Source: Adenophora triphylla var. japonica
Taxonomy: Eukaryota; Streptophyta; Magnoliopsida; Asterales; Campanulaceae
DNA: 64,000 bases
Direction of reading: 5' to 3'
Assembly: GCA_022495995.1 (NCBI GenBank)
Contig: JAFEMH010002100.1
Coordinates: 186,001-250,000, forward strand
Translations under genes and position numbers: made by a program
The notes under the pieces: model-generated
What the model was told of the DNA's origin: nothing
What the model saw: only the letters and a program-made list of their open reading frames with translations
Databases searched by the model: none
In this document: positions 45,001 to 55,308 of the stretch, in pieces
How positions within the stretch are numbered: the first letter of the stretch is position 1
Layout of the letters: each line of letters starts with the position of its first letter

Positions 45001-45750
45001 CACACCGCCAAAATTATGGGTGATTCGTGTGGGTTGAGAAGAAGGATGAGGAGTGTAAGGTTGTTTTCACTTCTCTGAAGCAGTGTGTCTAGCTCTTGGT
45101 ATTTTGATAGTGGGTGCTTAAGGCACATGACAGGTTCAACTGAATTTGTGTCTGATTATTCTCCTGTGAATGGAGGGATTGTGAAATATGGAGGTGGTAT
45201 CCAAGGTAAGATTGTTGGTAAAGGAACCTTGAGTATTAAGGGTCTACCGAATCTCCATAATGTTATTCATGTAGAAGGCCTTAAGGTCAATCTCATAAGC
45301 ATTAGTCATTTGTGTGACGATGATATGCATATGAAATTTGATAAGCAAGTTTGTGAGGTTTTTGATAAAACAGACAATTGTGTCTTTAAAGGATTTAAAA
45401 CTTCTAACAATTGCTATAAGTTTTGTGATATTACAGGTTTTGTTGAAGAGCTGGAGACTACCAATGAAGAATCTGAACAGAAAATTTTAGAGAAAAAGCA
45501 AGAGAATGCAGAAAAGACCGATGTATCCCGTGATGTGATCACATTGCAGCTCACTTTAGCAGAATATAATGGTTGTTCAGATTCAGAGGCATCCTCCAGC
45601 AGCTCAGATAGTGAAGAAGAACGTATGGATAGGTTTAGAGACATTTCAAGCAAAATACAAACGGACCATTCTATCTCACAAGTGGATGGAGACGTGCATG
45701 CAAAGGTAAGCACTAGACTGAAGGCTAGAGTCAATTACAAAGACTCTGCT
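45001..45750 (+). pseudogene. SIRE-like copia protease and linker, integrase absent
   Basis: From 45085 the frame is open: SSSWYFDSGCLRHMTGS is the copia protease active site (D-S-G). LHNVIHVEGLKVNLISISHL completes the domain, and CVFKGFKTSNNCYKF is the start of the pre-integrase region. The HHCC and DDE integrase should follow, but the frame runs straight into an acidic linker (SDSEASSSSSDSEEERMD) and VDGDVHAKVSTRLKARVN, which in related elements lies after integrase. It is cut at 45750 by the solo LTR. Confidence 0.8.
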
Positions 45751-47920
45751 TGTGGGGACCCCGACCCGGAACCTTAGCTCGTGCCCCGAGCGTGAGGGCC
45801 CCCTTACTTGTAAAAGTCGCTTAAATTTAAAACTTTTGTTTATTTTTAAATATACATACTCGACTTTCACAAACTAAAGTAAAACCGACAACACATCTCC
45901 ACTTGGAGATAGGTTTACCAATCAACTTTGTAAAAACAACAACATGTTTTAGTTACATCATATACACAAGCAAACACGTTTTACAAAATCAGTACTAAAT
46001 ACAAGTTCCCCAAAAGAGTAGTATCCTAGTGATACTCCCAACCACAAACTAACTATACAACATACCCTGACAATTCCCAAAAGAAATCCGTCCAAACTCC
46101 TCCTCGGCCTCACTGGTTCGGGCCTCCTGTCTCAGCGTGGTTTAAAACAGTAAAAGGGAGAAGGGTGAGAATAAATCTCAGGAAGCTATTATGCTGCAAC
46201 AAGATGACATACAAGATGCAACACATAACATGTTCACACATAACACCTTGTTAAAGCTGTAAACACATTACATTACCTCGATTTACCTATCTCGTCTGAA
46301 CAATATGTCGTACAACATGGGAGTATTAACTCCTCTCTTTAGTGAACTGTTTACACATATTCACCATCTTATTAGACTCATTTTTCAGAGAACCATATAA
46401 GATTACTCGCTATCTGTAAATGCTTTTGGCAAAGAACATAAGCTATCACCCCAACTGTGGCCAACAGAAGGGGACAGTCACATGTATAATATAATTCGAT
46501 CAATTCATAGAGCTTCCTCCATAATTGATCGAATACTATTATACCCCTAATAAACATCAGCTGATACACACGTTCAAGCACATAAACCGATACTTGAAAT
46601 AAATCCACAATCAAGATATCAATCAATCAACATGGTAGTATTACTCATGTTTAAACCAACACAATAGTGCAACTTATGTTTCAATACACTATTGAACAAA
46701 CACACCATGAATATGTAACCATGCATTGGCACAATATATCACAAATAAGCCTTACATATTCACATACAACATTGCTTAACCACAATAAAAGGTTTAAAGT
46801 TGTTTTACCAAGTTTTACCAACTTTGGTTAAGTTTCCATATTGTTTTCCAACCATTTTCAAGACAAGATTTCATAAATTTCCTAATACCATTTTGGACAA
46901 GTTAAGACCTCAATTGATAGTTCATATATCATACTTTGATTAGGGTCCAAATGGGTTAAAGGATGTATTAGGTAGTTAGGGAAAATTTCTCTAAAAGTCC
47001 AATTCAACCTAGCTGTTAACAGGGCAGGGCACGACTCATGCCCTCCAGCACGACTCGTGCCCCAATTCAGCACGAGTGCAAATTATTACACAACTCGTAT
47101 CACGACTGGGTATGAAAGGAACGACTTGTGCCCTCAGCAAAATTTCCCAACTGATGTTTGAAACATCAGTAAAGGCTTGGAAACCTTCATTTTAACCCTT
47201 ACCCTTTCACAACTCATCCAAAAATCATTTCAATCCATTCCAAACCAAAGAAAAATGTTCCAAAATGCCATGCAACATTTATACATCATAAATTTCAACT
47301 TAACACATCAAATGAACAAGAATTAAAGAAAGAAAATAATAACTTACCTTCAGAAATAAAATGAAGAATGAAAACTTTAATCGGATGGAAATGATCTACT
47401 CAACTTCCCGAACATTTTGACGTAAACAGATCGAAAAACGGACAAGGAATGGATTTATGGGAATTTTTGGAAGGGAAACCTAGGTATTGCTCTTTCTTAG
47501 AACAGAGGAGAGTAACTTGGCTGGCCTTATTGATTATGAAGCTTCTTCAATAAACACCAAGCAATGAGGATATACATTAAAGCATTTTCACTTAAGCTCC
47601 TCTAATAATCTAGTTGAGCCAATTAAGTACCTTTAAGTTACAACCTTTACACTTTAGCACCTCAATATATTTTATAAATTTTTACTTTAATTTCAACAAT
47701 TAAAATTTCAACTACACAACTCCTAATAGTTCAAATTAGTCATTAAATAATTAATTTTTATTTAATAACATACTTAAAATATCAAATAAGTTATTAAAAT
47801 AGTAAAACTAACACATAATAGTCACAAATATAATGCAATGCATGAAATGAGATGCAACGCACGCCACATACACGTGCTCAACATGGGATCAAATTAGTGA
47901 CGGGATTTGGGGTCGTGACA
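45751..47920 (-). mobile_element. Tekay-like solo LTR
   Basis: 2170 bp, TGTGGGGACCCC to GGGTCGTGACA, with the CTGCT duplication at 45746-45750 and 47921-47925. It shares long blocks with the 26110-28553 LTR (for example around 46070-46190) and similar ends, so it is a related but distinct Tekay family in the same orientation. No internal sequence is present, so it is a product of LTR-LTR recombination. Confidence 0.93.
47028..47136. repeat. CACGACTCGTG palindrome cluster in solo LTR
   Basis: GGCACGACTCATGCC (47028-47042), GCACGACTCGTGC (47048-47060), GCACGAGTGC (about 47070-47079), ACAACTCGTATCACGACT (47091-47108) and GAACGACTTGTGCCC (about 47119-47133). The equivalent part of the complete Tekay LTRs lacks it. 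Confidence 0.75.
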
Positions 47921-47925
47921 CTGCT

Positions 47926-48026
47926 GGTCTAAACTGGTCATCCTCCGGGTTACCCAAATTGAGTATTTTTCATTATATATCTCATCTTGAGCCCAAAATT
48001 GTTGAAATAATTAAAGATGAGTGGGG
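47926..48026 (+). pseudogene. SIRE-like copia linker before reverse transcriptase
   Basis: It continues in frame from 45750 after removing the solo LTR and one duplication: NWSSSGLPKLSIFHYISHLE, then PKIVEIIKDEW. This matches the ISxxEPKxxxEAxxDxxW block that precedes copia RT. It is cut at 48032 by the second copia LTR. Confidence 0.75.
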
Positions 48027-48031
48027 TACTG

Positions 48032-49731
48032 TGTTGGGTTTTGGGGTTACAAATGCAACGGAAGAATCTTTATAAACAATCAAAACCCTAGCCTTGAATC
48101 CGTCTAGCATGAAGAGATTAGAAACATATGAAATAGATTTACATACCTTGTAGCGATTATGTTTGTTCAAAACGAATCTCCAAAATTCAACCTTTAAATT
48201 GATGCCGAATCTTCTATCTTCTCCTCTTTATCTACCTTGTGATGAATTGATACAAGCTTTAGGTGATAACGGAATCACCCTCTAATGGTAACCCACACGG
48301 GAACGAACTAAGAACATTTCTTGTAGGATTGCTAGATGATCCTCCGATTATTGAATTGATATTCAATAATCAATAGCCAAAATAATGGAATTATTTGGGA
48401 GCTTTTTGATATTTTGATTCTTAATCAATATCAATCTTTTAGTGTTTCATAAACCCTAAAACAATGTGTGTTTTTGGCTGCAAGAAGGATTGTATTTATA
48501 TCAAATATAAATCCCTAACACTTAGGGAGAATCCTTGTTTAAACCAAAAACCTTTCCAACCAAGGAACAGACATACGAACAGAAATTCGACGCTCGCACG
48601 GGTCGTGCTAGAGGGCATGAGTTGTTCCCCTTTGCAAATTTAGTCGTGATATGAGTCGTTCCTTATTTTGTACTCGTTCTGATCAAGGGCACGATTCGTG
48701 TCAGAGGGCACGAGTCGTTCCCTGTCTTGATTGCACTCGTTTCCACAAGTCGTGACATAAAACACAGTCGTACTGATTCCAATGTCTTGAGTCGTTACCT
48801 TTGTCACGAGTCGTGACCCAGGGCACGAGTCGTGCTCCTGGTCACGAGTCGTGACAAGCCCAAAAATTCCAGTTTCCAATTTTCAGCCAATGCCAAATTC
48901 GTTCTTATGTGTGTGGCTCTTTAGGAATTATATTTATGTTGGTAGTGAGTCAAAACATCGACCTCACAAGACATAAGTGGTTTCTAGCAAACCATTATAT
49001 CCACCCAATTAATATAACATCAAAGCTTGATTCCTTGATAGATCAAATATCACAATCCCTTTGTCCACGATGTCAAATTGAACACGAGTCATGGTCCATG
49101 TCAACTCACATTGTTCAATGTTTTCTCGATCTCGAATATGTTGATAATCCAAGTGCACTTGATCTCTATCAAATCTCTTGAGTGTGGCCACACATTTTAT
49201 CAACACCATTCATCGAGGGGCCCAAGCAAACATCTCTTTCAACGAGAGGGACAAATCCCATCTTGACTTATCATTCTTCCCTACAAGAATCCAATCGTGC
49301 TAACATAGCCCTTATTGCTATCCTATTAAAGATAGTGTTAGACTACATCAAACACAATGTTCATTATGTGGAAGACGATGATAATCTCAGGTACAAAGGA
49401 TTCAATGACATGACTATCATGAGATTTAATCATGACATATATGACTATAGACCATGTCATAAATCTCATTGGTAGGTCATGTCCAGTACTTGTTCTCTAG
49501 CAAGTACCCATAAGTGTAATGTGCATCTTACGAATATAATCATCTCCATGATTATCCATTACCAACTTATACTAGTTATTCACAATAACTAGGGACGCAA
49601 GTTATTACAATAAACATACAAACATATAATAAGCCAAATAAACTTTCTCTATAATAAATGATAAAGACGATTACATAGCGGTTTAAGTTATAAGTCAAAC
49701 ATAACTAAACGCCTAGGGCATTACACCAACA
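48032..49731 (-). repeat. copia 3' LTR
   Basis: Perfect short terminal inverted repeat TGTTGG/CCAACA. The minus-strand TATA-like box is ATATAAATAC (48492-48501). A palindrome cluster (48597-48860) lies just upstream of it in element orientation. Confidence 0.88.
48597..48860. repeat. CACGAGTCGTG palindrome cluster in copia LTR
   Basis: The clearest units are GTCACGAGTCGTGAC (48803-48817 and 48841-48855) and GCACGAGTCGTGC (48823-48835), each symmetric around one central base and 18-20 bp apart. Diverged units include GGGCACGAGTCGTTCCC (48706-48722) and AGTCGTGATATGAGTCGTT (48642-48660). Confidence 0.85.
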
Positions 49732-49740
49732 ATCTCCCAC
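49732..49740 (-). promoter_or_regulatory. copia polypurine tract
   Basis: The minus strand reads GTGGGAGAT directly before the LTR, the common copia PPT form. Confidence 0.75.
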
Positions 49741-50376
49741 TTGCACTAGGCTCCATATATGTATCGTATACCCATGGACCTAACATGACCATCATGCTTT
49801 GCTTGTGCGGGGGGCTTTGTAAGCAGATCCCCAATGTTATCATCGGTTGATACTTTGCATATCTTAACGTCTCCCCTATCAATGAACTCTCGAATGAGAT
49901 GGAAACGTCTAAGTATGTGTTTGGATTGCTGATGTGACCTTGGTTCCTTTGCTTGCGCAATGGAACCATTATTGTCACAATAAAGTTACACCGGATTAGT
50001 GATACTTGGAACAACTTCCAGATCACTAATGAACTTCTTGATCCAAACTGCCTCCTTAGCTGTATCAGATATCGCTATATATTTGGCCTCAGTTGTAGAA
50101 TAGTACTCTGCTTGGAACTCTTCCAACATATCGCACCTCCGTTAAGCATAAACACAAATCCCGACTGCGATCGGAAATCATCTTTGTTGGTTTGGAAGCT
50201 TGCATCTGTATAACTTTTACAATAAGATCATCTTCCATCCCTCCAAAGACCAAAAACGCATCCTTAGTTCTTCTTAAGTACTTAAGGATCGTCTTAAATG
50301 TCATCCAATAGTTCTTACCAGGATCAGATTGGTATCGACTCGTCATGCTTAGAGCATACGAGACGTCGGGTCTAGT
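49741..50376 (-). pseudogene. copia RNase H, C-terminal part of pol
   Basis: Entering from the insertion point: TRPDVSYALSMTSRYQSDPG and FKTILKYLRRTKDAFLVFGG. After a one-base shift comes YTDASFQTNKDDFRSQSGF with MLNGGAICWKSSKQSTI, then decayed sequence. The last block is NNGSIAQAKEPRSHQQSKHI, FHLIREFIDRGDVKICKV and DNIGDLLTKP, ending GIRYIYGA-stop. It is broken by at least two frameshifts. The pol stop lies about 20 bp from the LTR, as in other copia elements. Confidence 0.9.
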
Positions 50377-51355
50377 TGTAGACACCCCATTATGAACCCA
50401 TCGGAGCACATTTATACCGCTCTAAGTCTCGCCTTGAGTCAAGAAGTATAAATCCACCATTTCGTTATGTTTCGTTAAGTTTTGACTAACGACCGTTAGT
50501 TTAAGGCTAAACTGCATACGAAATAACGAGGGAAGGGTAGAATTGTCCACAAACTTCCTTATCTCACGCGGAATAGCGTGTCTCACGTGAGATAAAGGAG
50601 TTCTGCAAACATGCAGATGGCAGTTTCCTTGTCGATTTCAACCTCTTTCGGGATAAAACTCTATCCATCCGGCTAGCCAATGAAGTTTGGATTCTGGAAC
50701 CTTCCTAAGGTGTTTGATCTCATCTTCAACACCTCTCCAACACCTATAAATACCTGAAGACTTTCAGTATTTTGGATCCCAGTCTTTTCAAGTCAAAACC
50801 CCCCACATTTACTGGTTTCTCTCCATGAAAGATTCCTGTAAATCACCCCTAAAATCACTTAAAGTTTGTTTGTCAACCTTGTTGATAAACAAACATCGAA
50901 GCTCGAATCAAGGACTGAGGCAAAGCTCTGTCCGAATCAAGGTTCAACTCTAAACTTGAGTCGAAACTCTGTCTGAATTACTTCACGCAAGGTAATCCTC
51001 CTTTCCCTTTCTAATTGATTATTAGAATAGTATAAATACATTGAATCTAGGATCAGCCTAGAGCCTCCCCAAATCTTGGGGATGGTCTCGAAGCAATCGA
51101 TCCTACATTCCGTTTAACCTCGTTAAATGGATCTTTATTTTATTTATTATTTAAAATATTTTCCGTCTTTGAAAACCTCTCTCTTTTTAGCAAGACCGAT
51201 CTCCGGATTGAGTGGAATGGGTGCTCCTTGACCTTCCCATTCCATAACCTAAGCCCCGAACCCAAAATCTATTTTCAAATGGTTTTTTTTATGTTTCCAA
51301 ACGAATAATATAGGTGGCGACTAAAAAAGATGTTAAAAACTCGTGCATCGCTACA
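50377..51355 (+). repeat. Tat/Ogre-type B1 5' LTR
   Basis: 979 bp, TGTAGACACCCC to GCTACA. The TATA-like box CTATAAATAC is at 50743-50752. A palindrome pair is at 50559-50592, about 150 bp upstream. Confidence 0.92.
50743..50752 (+). promoter_or_regulatory. TATA box of B1 LTR
   Basis: CTATAAATAC, conserved at 54272-54281 in the B2 LTR. Confidence 0.65.
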
Positions 51356-51356
51356 G

Positions 51357-51374
51357 TGGTGACTCCGCTGGGGA
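51357..51374 (+). promoter_or_regulatory. B1 primer-binding site, Arg-tRNA type
   Basis: TGGTGACTCCGCTGGGGA, one base after the LTR, with one change from the B2 site at 54890-54907. Confidence 0.85.
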
Positions 51375-51473
51375 CTGTAAATATAAAGAGGCTTAAACTT
51401 GAGTCAAAAATAAAAGAGAGGTTTTCAAAAAAAAAATAGTAAATAAATTCGATTTTATGTGTCCAGGCCAAGC

Positions 51474-51510
51474 ATATCTCGCACGAGACAGCATGTCACG
51501 CGCGAGATAT
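51474..51510. repeat. TCTCGCGCGAGA-type palindrome pair, B1 leader
   Basis: ATATCTCGCACGAGACA and GTCACGCGCGAGATAT are diverged versions of the B2 palindromes at 54994-55030. Confidence 0.75.
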
Positions 51511-51789
51511 CGCTTCGGCAATCTGGTGTATTCTGGTTTTCCCTGTTCGTCTCAAGGTCCAAGATGAGAGTCGAACATGCAAGGGGGATCCCAGAATTCA
51601 TTATCTGCAGAGTTCCTTCATCTTAAGGCCTCCCTTAAGATGTAGAACTCGAATCCGTACTTGGTTTAAATAATCGATTATTATTTATAAACTGGGTGTG
51701 ATTGAGTTTTTTTAAATTAAAGTCCGGTCCGTTGGGGATTCGGGAGTTGTAATTAAATTATTCATCTCTCTCTCTATCTCTCATTATTT

Positions 51790-51846
51790 GGAACTACGAC
51801 GGCCTGAGTCTTCCTAAATTGGGAGAAACGTATGCAACCACTTGGT
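51790..51846 (+). other. conserved CTACG/CGTAG structured motif, B1 leader
   Basis: Outer stem CTACG (51794-51798) with CGTAT (51829-51833), bulge ACGGCCTGAGT, inner stem CTTCC/GGGAG (51810-51814, 51821-51825) and a following hairpin ACCA-CT-TGGT (51837-51846). Confidence 0.78.
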
Positions 51847-52515
51847 GCGGCCACTATCTGTTTTTTTTTTTTTAATTTTCAAAAAAAAAATCTCTATTTT
51901 ATCTATCACCTAGATTGACTATCACACACGCGCACTCATGTTATAACTGTTATTACACTGCATACCCCGATTAACCCGGGACCCACACTAAGGACGGATG
52001 ACGGTAATCATCTAGTCTCCTGTCTCTCCAAAGTTGGATCATCCCACTCCGCGTATTCAATCCGTCTAGATTGTCATATCGCGGGGAGCCTAGCCTTCCA
52101 GCCCTGCATCGCCACATATCATGTAGATTGTCTTTTTAGGATCACTCTGTGACCGGTCGGTTTTGACTTGGTAATCTCTCTTATTTTTGACAAAAATAAA
52201 GCCATGTAAAATTGACCATAAAGAAGGATTCGGAAAAGTCCCTTAGGAAAAAGAAAAAGTCCCTTCGAAAATGTCCCTTCGAAATGACCCTTTCAGAAGT
52301 CCCTTAAAGAAATAAAAAATAAAATCCTTCTTGAAAAATGATTTTACATGGCTTTATTTTACAATGAATGGTCAATTACCGAGTCCCTAGGTTTGGTTTT
52401 GAATTACGTATACCTGTAAGATTTACCTAGGATACTAGATAGAAAACGGATCTTTGTCCGTCCGACCATGAATTTAGGAAATAAAAAGAGGAAAAATCCA
52501 TCTCTCGGAATGGTT

Positions 52516-52549
52516 GTCTCGTGCGAGACTACCTTGTCTCGCGCGAGAC
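52516..52549. repeat. palindrome pair near gag, B1
   Basis: GTCTCGTGCGAGAC (52516-52529) and GTCTCGCGCGAGAC (52536-52549, perfect 14-bp palindrome), 20 bp apart. Confidence 0.85.
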
Positions 52550-52808
52550 GTTATTTACAGATTTCATGTTTGTGATTGATAATCAATGTACGCTCCCTCC
52601 TTGAGTCAAAACTCCATCTCTAATAAAAATAAAACTTCAAAAAAAAATCGCTCGTGAGGTAATTTTAACCATCATCCTTTTCTCCATCTAGGATCATTTG
52701 GGGCTAATATTCTAAAAGGCGTTTCGTTGGGATATCTCTAGTTCATCTCTAAGGTCGTCAAGTTCCCTTACCTCTCCAACGGTAACAATTCAATTTCTTT
52801 CCAACGCA

Positions 52809-53905
52809 ATGAATTCCGAAGCACTCAAGAAGGAAATTTAGGATCAAAGGACTCTATATGAAGAAATGCTACAAGCCCGAGACGATGAAATGAAGGCCCA
52901 ATTAGAGCTTGAAAGGAGATTCCATGCCGGGGAAATGAAAGCCATGGTTGACGAACTCCGAGCCATAAAACTAAAATTGGCCGAATTAAGCTCAAAGAAG
53001 AAAGAGAATGAGACCTCTTCCGATGATGAAGTATCATACACTAAGAAGGCTAAAAGCCACCTCAAGCACAAGAAAAAGGTGTATGAGTCTAGCTCATCAT
53101 CTTCCTCCTCTGATAATGAGAGTTATACTTTCAAGAAGGAAAGCAAGGAGGAAAGAAAGAACAAACCCCTTACCATGGCAATGCTAGAAAAGAAACTTGC
53201 ATCCCTCGATGTGAGCAAGGGAGCCTCGCTCTCTATTGACTATGAAACCCTTCGTTAATCCATGTCAAAACTTCTTAGAAAATACAAGACACCCAACATT
53301 GCAAAATTCAATGGCACTACTTGTCCAAAATCCCATCTGGAAACCTACTCTTGGGCTATGCTACCTATGGGTGTTGATGACAATCTGCTAGCCCAATGCT
53401 TTCCGTAAACTCTCGATGGTGCCGCTAGAGATTGGTACATGACTCTTCCACTCTCCACAAGGCTTGATTGGCCACTCACCAGTCGTACCTTCCAAGAACA
53501 ATTTGAGGACAACACTACCTACCGCACTACTAGGAGAGACCTTGAGCAAACTAAGCAACAAAAGAATGAGTCATTCACAGACTTCGTCAAAAGATGGAGG
53601 ACCAAACTGACTGAAATCGTTGATAGGCCAAGCCTAGACGAACAAATTCATATCCTACTTCAATGTCTCCGCGAAGAGTACCAAGAGAAGCTTGTCGGCA
53701 ATTACTTCCCTAGTTTCCTCGAACTCCATAAATTGGGCCTTAGAATTGATGAATTGATCCGTCTTAGAAAGAATTCAGAAAAGGAGAATTATCCAACAAA
53801 GGGGAGCACCGGTCTTACCTATCATGATTTTGGTGAGACTACTCTTAAGGAAATGTTCGATGATCTAGTAGGCCAAGGAAAAACTGAAGCCAATGGAAGA
53901 CTATC
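52809..53905 (+). pseudogene. Tat/Ogre-type Gag, N-terminal part (B1)
   Basis: The ATG at 52809 begins MNSEALKKEI, followed by a TAG. Coiled coil LELERRFHAGEMKAMVDELR, a Lys/Ser-rich tract with eight serines, then the capsid: FNGTTCPKSHLETYSWAMLP, DWYMTLPLSTRLDWPL, FTDFVKRWRTKLTEIVDRP and LLQCLREEYQEKLVGNYFPS. Other stops are at 53257 and 53406. The region after FGETTLKEMFDDLVGQGK is cut by the B2 LTR. It is close in sequence to the B2 Gag, with a different N-terminus. Confidence 0.9.
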
Positions 53906-54088
53906 TGTAGACACCCCATTCTGAACACATCGGATCATACTTATACCGCTCTAAGTCTCGCTTTGAGTCAAGAAGTAGAAATCCACCATTTCGTCATGTT
54001 TCGTTAAGTTTTGACTAACCACCGTTAGTTTGGGACTAAACTGCCTACGAGATAACGAGGAAAGGGCAAAACTGTCCACAGGAGCAAT

Positions 54089-54121
54089 ATCTCGCCGCGA
54101 GATGGCGTGTCTCGCACGAGA
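54089..54121. repeat. palindrome pair in B2 LTR
   Basis: ATCTCGCCGCGAGAT and TCTCGCACGAGA; the equivalent B1 pair at 50559-50592 is ATCTCACGCGGAATAGCGTG then TCTCACGTGAGA. Confidence 0.8.
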
Positions 54122-54271
54122 TATCCCCCTTCTGCAGATTGCAAATGACAGTTTCCTCGTCGATTTCAACCTCTTTCCAGGATAAAACTTTATCCATCCG
54201 GCCAGCCAATGAGATTGGGAGTCCAGAACCTTCTGATAGGGTTTTACCTCTCCACTTCTTCATATCCATCC

Positions 54272-54281
54272 CCTATAAATA
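54272..54281 (+). promoter_or_regulatory. TATA box of B2 LTR
   Basis: CTATAAATAC, conserved with B1. Confidence 0.65.
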
Positions 54282-54889
54282 CTTGGTGACTTCCAAGGTT
54301 CAAGGGATCCCCCGTCCACAATTCACACACATTTCGTTGGCTTCTTTCCCTGAAAGGATCCTACGAAATCACCCTAAAACTCACCTCATAGTTTGTTTGT
54401 CAACCTTGTTGATAAACAAACATCAAGCTCCAAGTCAAGGACCGAGGCGAAGCTCTGTCCATATCAAGAGTCGATTCTAAACTTGAGTCAAAACTCTGCC
54501 CAAATCACCTCATGCCAGGTAACCCCTAAATCCCTTTCTAATTGATTGTTAGAGTGGTATAAGTCCATAGAATCTAGGATCGGCCTAGAGCCTCTCCAAA
54601 TCATGGAGACGGTCTCGAAGCAATCGATCCTACATTCCGTTTAACCCCGTTAAATGGACCTTTGTTTGTAATATTTAAAAATCGTTTTTTTCTCTTCTTT
54701 TGAAAACCTCTCCTTTCTTTAGCAAGACCGATCTCCGAATTGGGTGAAATGGATGCTCCTTGACCTACCCATTTCATAACCTAAGCCCCGAACCCAAATC
54801 TTTCAAAAATGTTTTTCTATGTTTCCAATCGAATAATATAGGTGGCGACTCAAAACAAAAAGATAAAATTCTTTCTCACAACGCTACAG

Positions 54890-54907
54890 TGGCGACTCCG
54901 CTGGGGA
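54890..54907 (+). promoter_or_regulatory. B2 primer-binding site, Arg-tRNA type
   Basis: TGGCGACTCCGCTGGGGA, one base after the LTR, is a full-length match to the recalled Arg-tRNA (ACG) complement. Confidence 0.88.
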
Positions 54908-54993
54908 CTTAAAATTAAGAGGCTTAAACTTGCGTCAAAATTAAAAGAGAGGTTTTCAAAAAAAAAAATCGATTTTCTGCTCTCAGATGAGGC

Positions 54994-55030
54994 ATATCAC
55001 GCACGAGATATCATATCTCGCGCGAGATAT
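54994..55030. repeat. adjacent 18-bp palindromes in B2 leader
   Basis: ATATCACGCACGAGATAT (54994-55011) and the perfect palindrome ATATCTCGCGCGAGATAT (55013-55030) are separated by one base. Confidence 0.9.
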
Positions 55031-55308
55031 GGCCTCCAGTCTGGTTGTTTTTCTGGTTTCTCCCGTTTAGCTCATAATCCAAGACGAGAGCCGAACATGC
55101 AAGGGGGATCCCAGAATTCATTATCTGCAGAGTTCCCGCATCTTAAGGCCTCCCTTAAGATGTAGAACTCGAACCTTTAATTCCTTTAAATAATTGATTA
55201 TTGTTTATAAACTGCGTGCGATTGGGTTTTATTTAATTAAAGTCCGGTCCATTGGGGATTCGGGAGTTGTAAATTAAATTATTTATCTCTCTTTATCTCT
55301 CTTTATGT

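Larger units (their letters stand above)
48032..50376 (-). mobile_element. second Ty1/copia element, 3' end only (interrupted at 50377)
   Basis: On the minus strand: RNase H C-terminus, PPT (49732-49740) and a 1700-bp LTR beginning TGTTGGTGTAATGCC and ending CCAACA. It inserted into the SIRE-like element after TACTG (48027-48031). Its upstream part is beyond the Tat/Ogre insertion at 50377 and outside the window, so the partner duplication cannot be checked. Confidence 0.9.
51375..52808 (+). other. B1 leader (5' untranslated region)
   Basis: Non-coding. It holds palindrome pairs (51474-51510 and 52516-52549), the three-helix motif (51790-51846) and imperfect AAGTCCCTTCG repeats (52234-52312). 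It aligns with the B2 leader. Confidence 0.7.
50377..53905 (+). mobile_element. Tat/Ogre-type element B1, 5' part
   Basis: LTR (50377-51355), Arg-tRNA PBS, 1.4-kb leader and a gag cut at 53906 by the LTR of a second element of the same family. It interrupts the copia RNase H at 50376/50377. Its right side, with the remaining gag-pol and 3' LTR, must lie beyond the window if the nesting interpretation is correct. Confidence 0.85.
53906..54888 (+). repeat. Tat/Ogre-type B2 5' LTR
   Basis: 983 bp, TGTAGACACCCC to GCTACA, roughly 90% like the B1 LTR by eye. TATA CTATAAATAC is at 54272-54281. Palindromes ATCTCGCCGCGAGAT (54089-54103) and TCTCGCACGAGA (54110-54121) lie about 150 bp upstream. Confidence 0.92.

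Noticed and set aside
53906..54888. Treating the second B LTR as the 3' LTR of a short B1 element
   Set aside because: It is followed by its own PBS, leader and gag-pol, has no PPT before it, and starts in the middle of gag.
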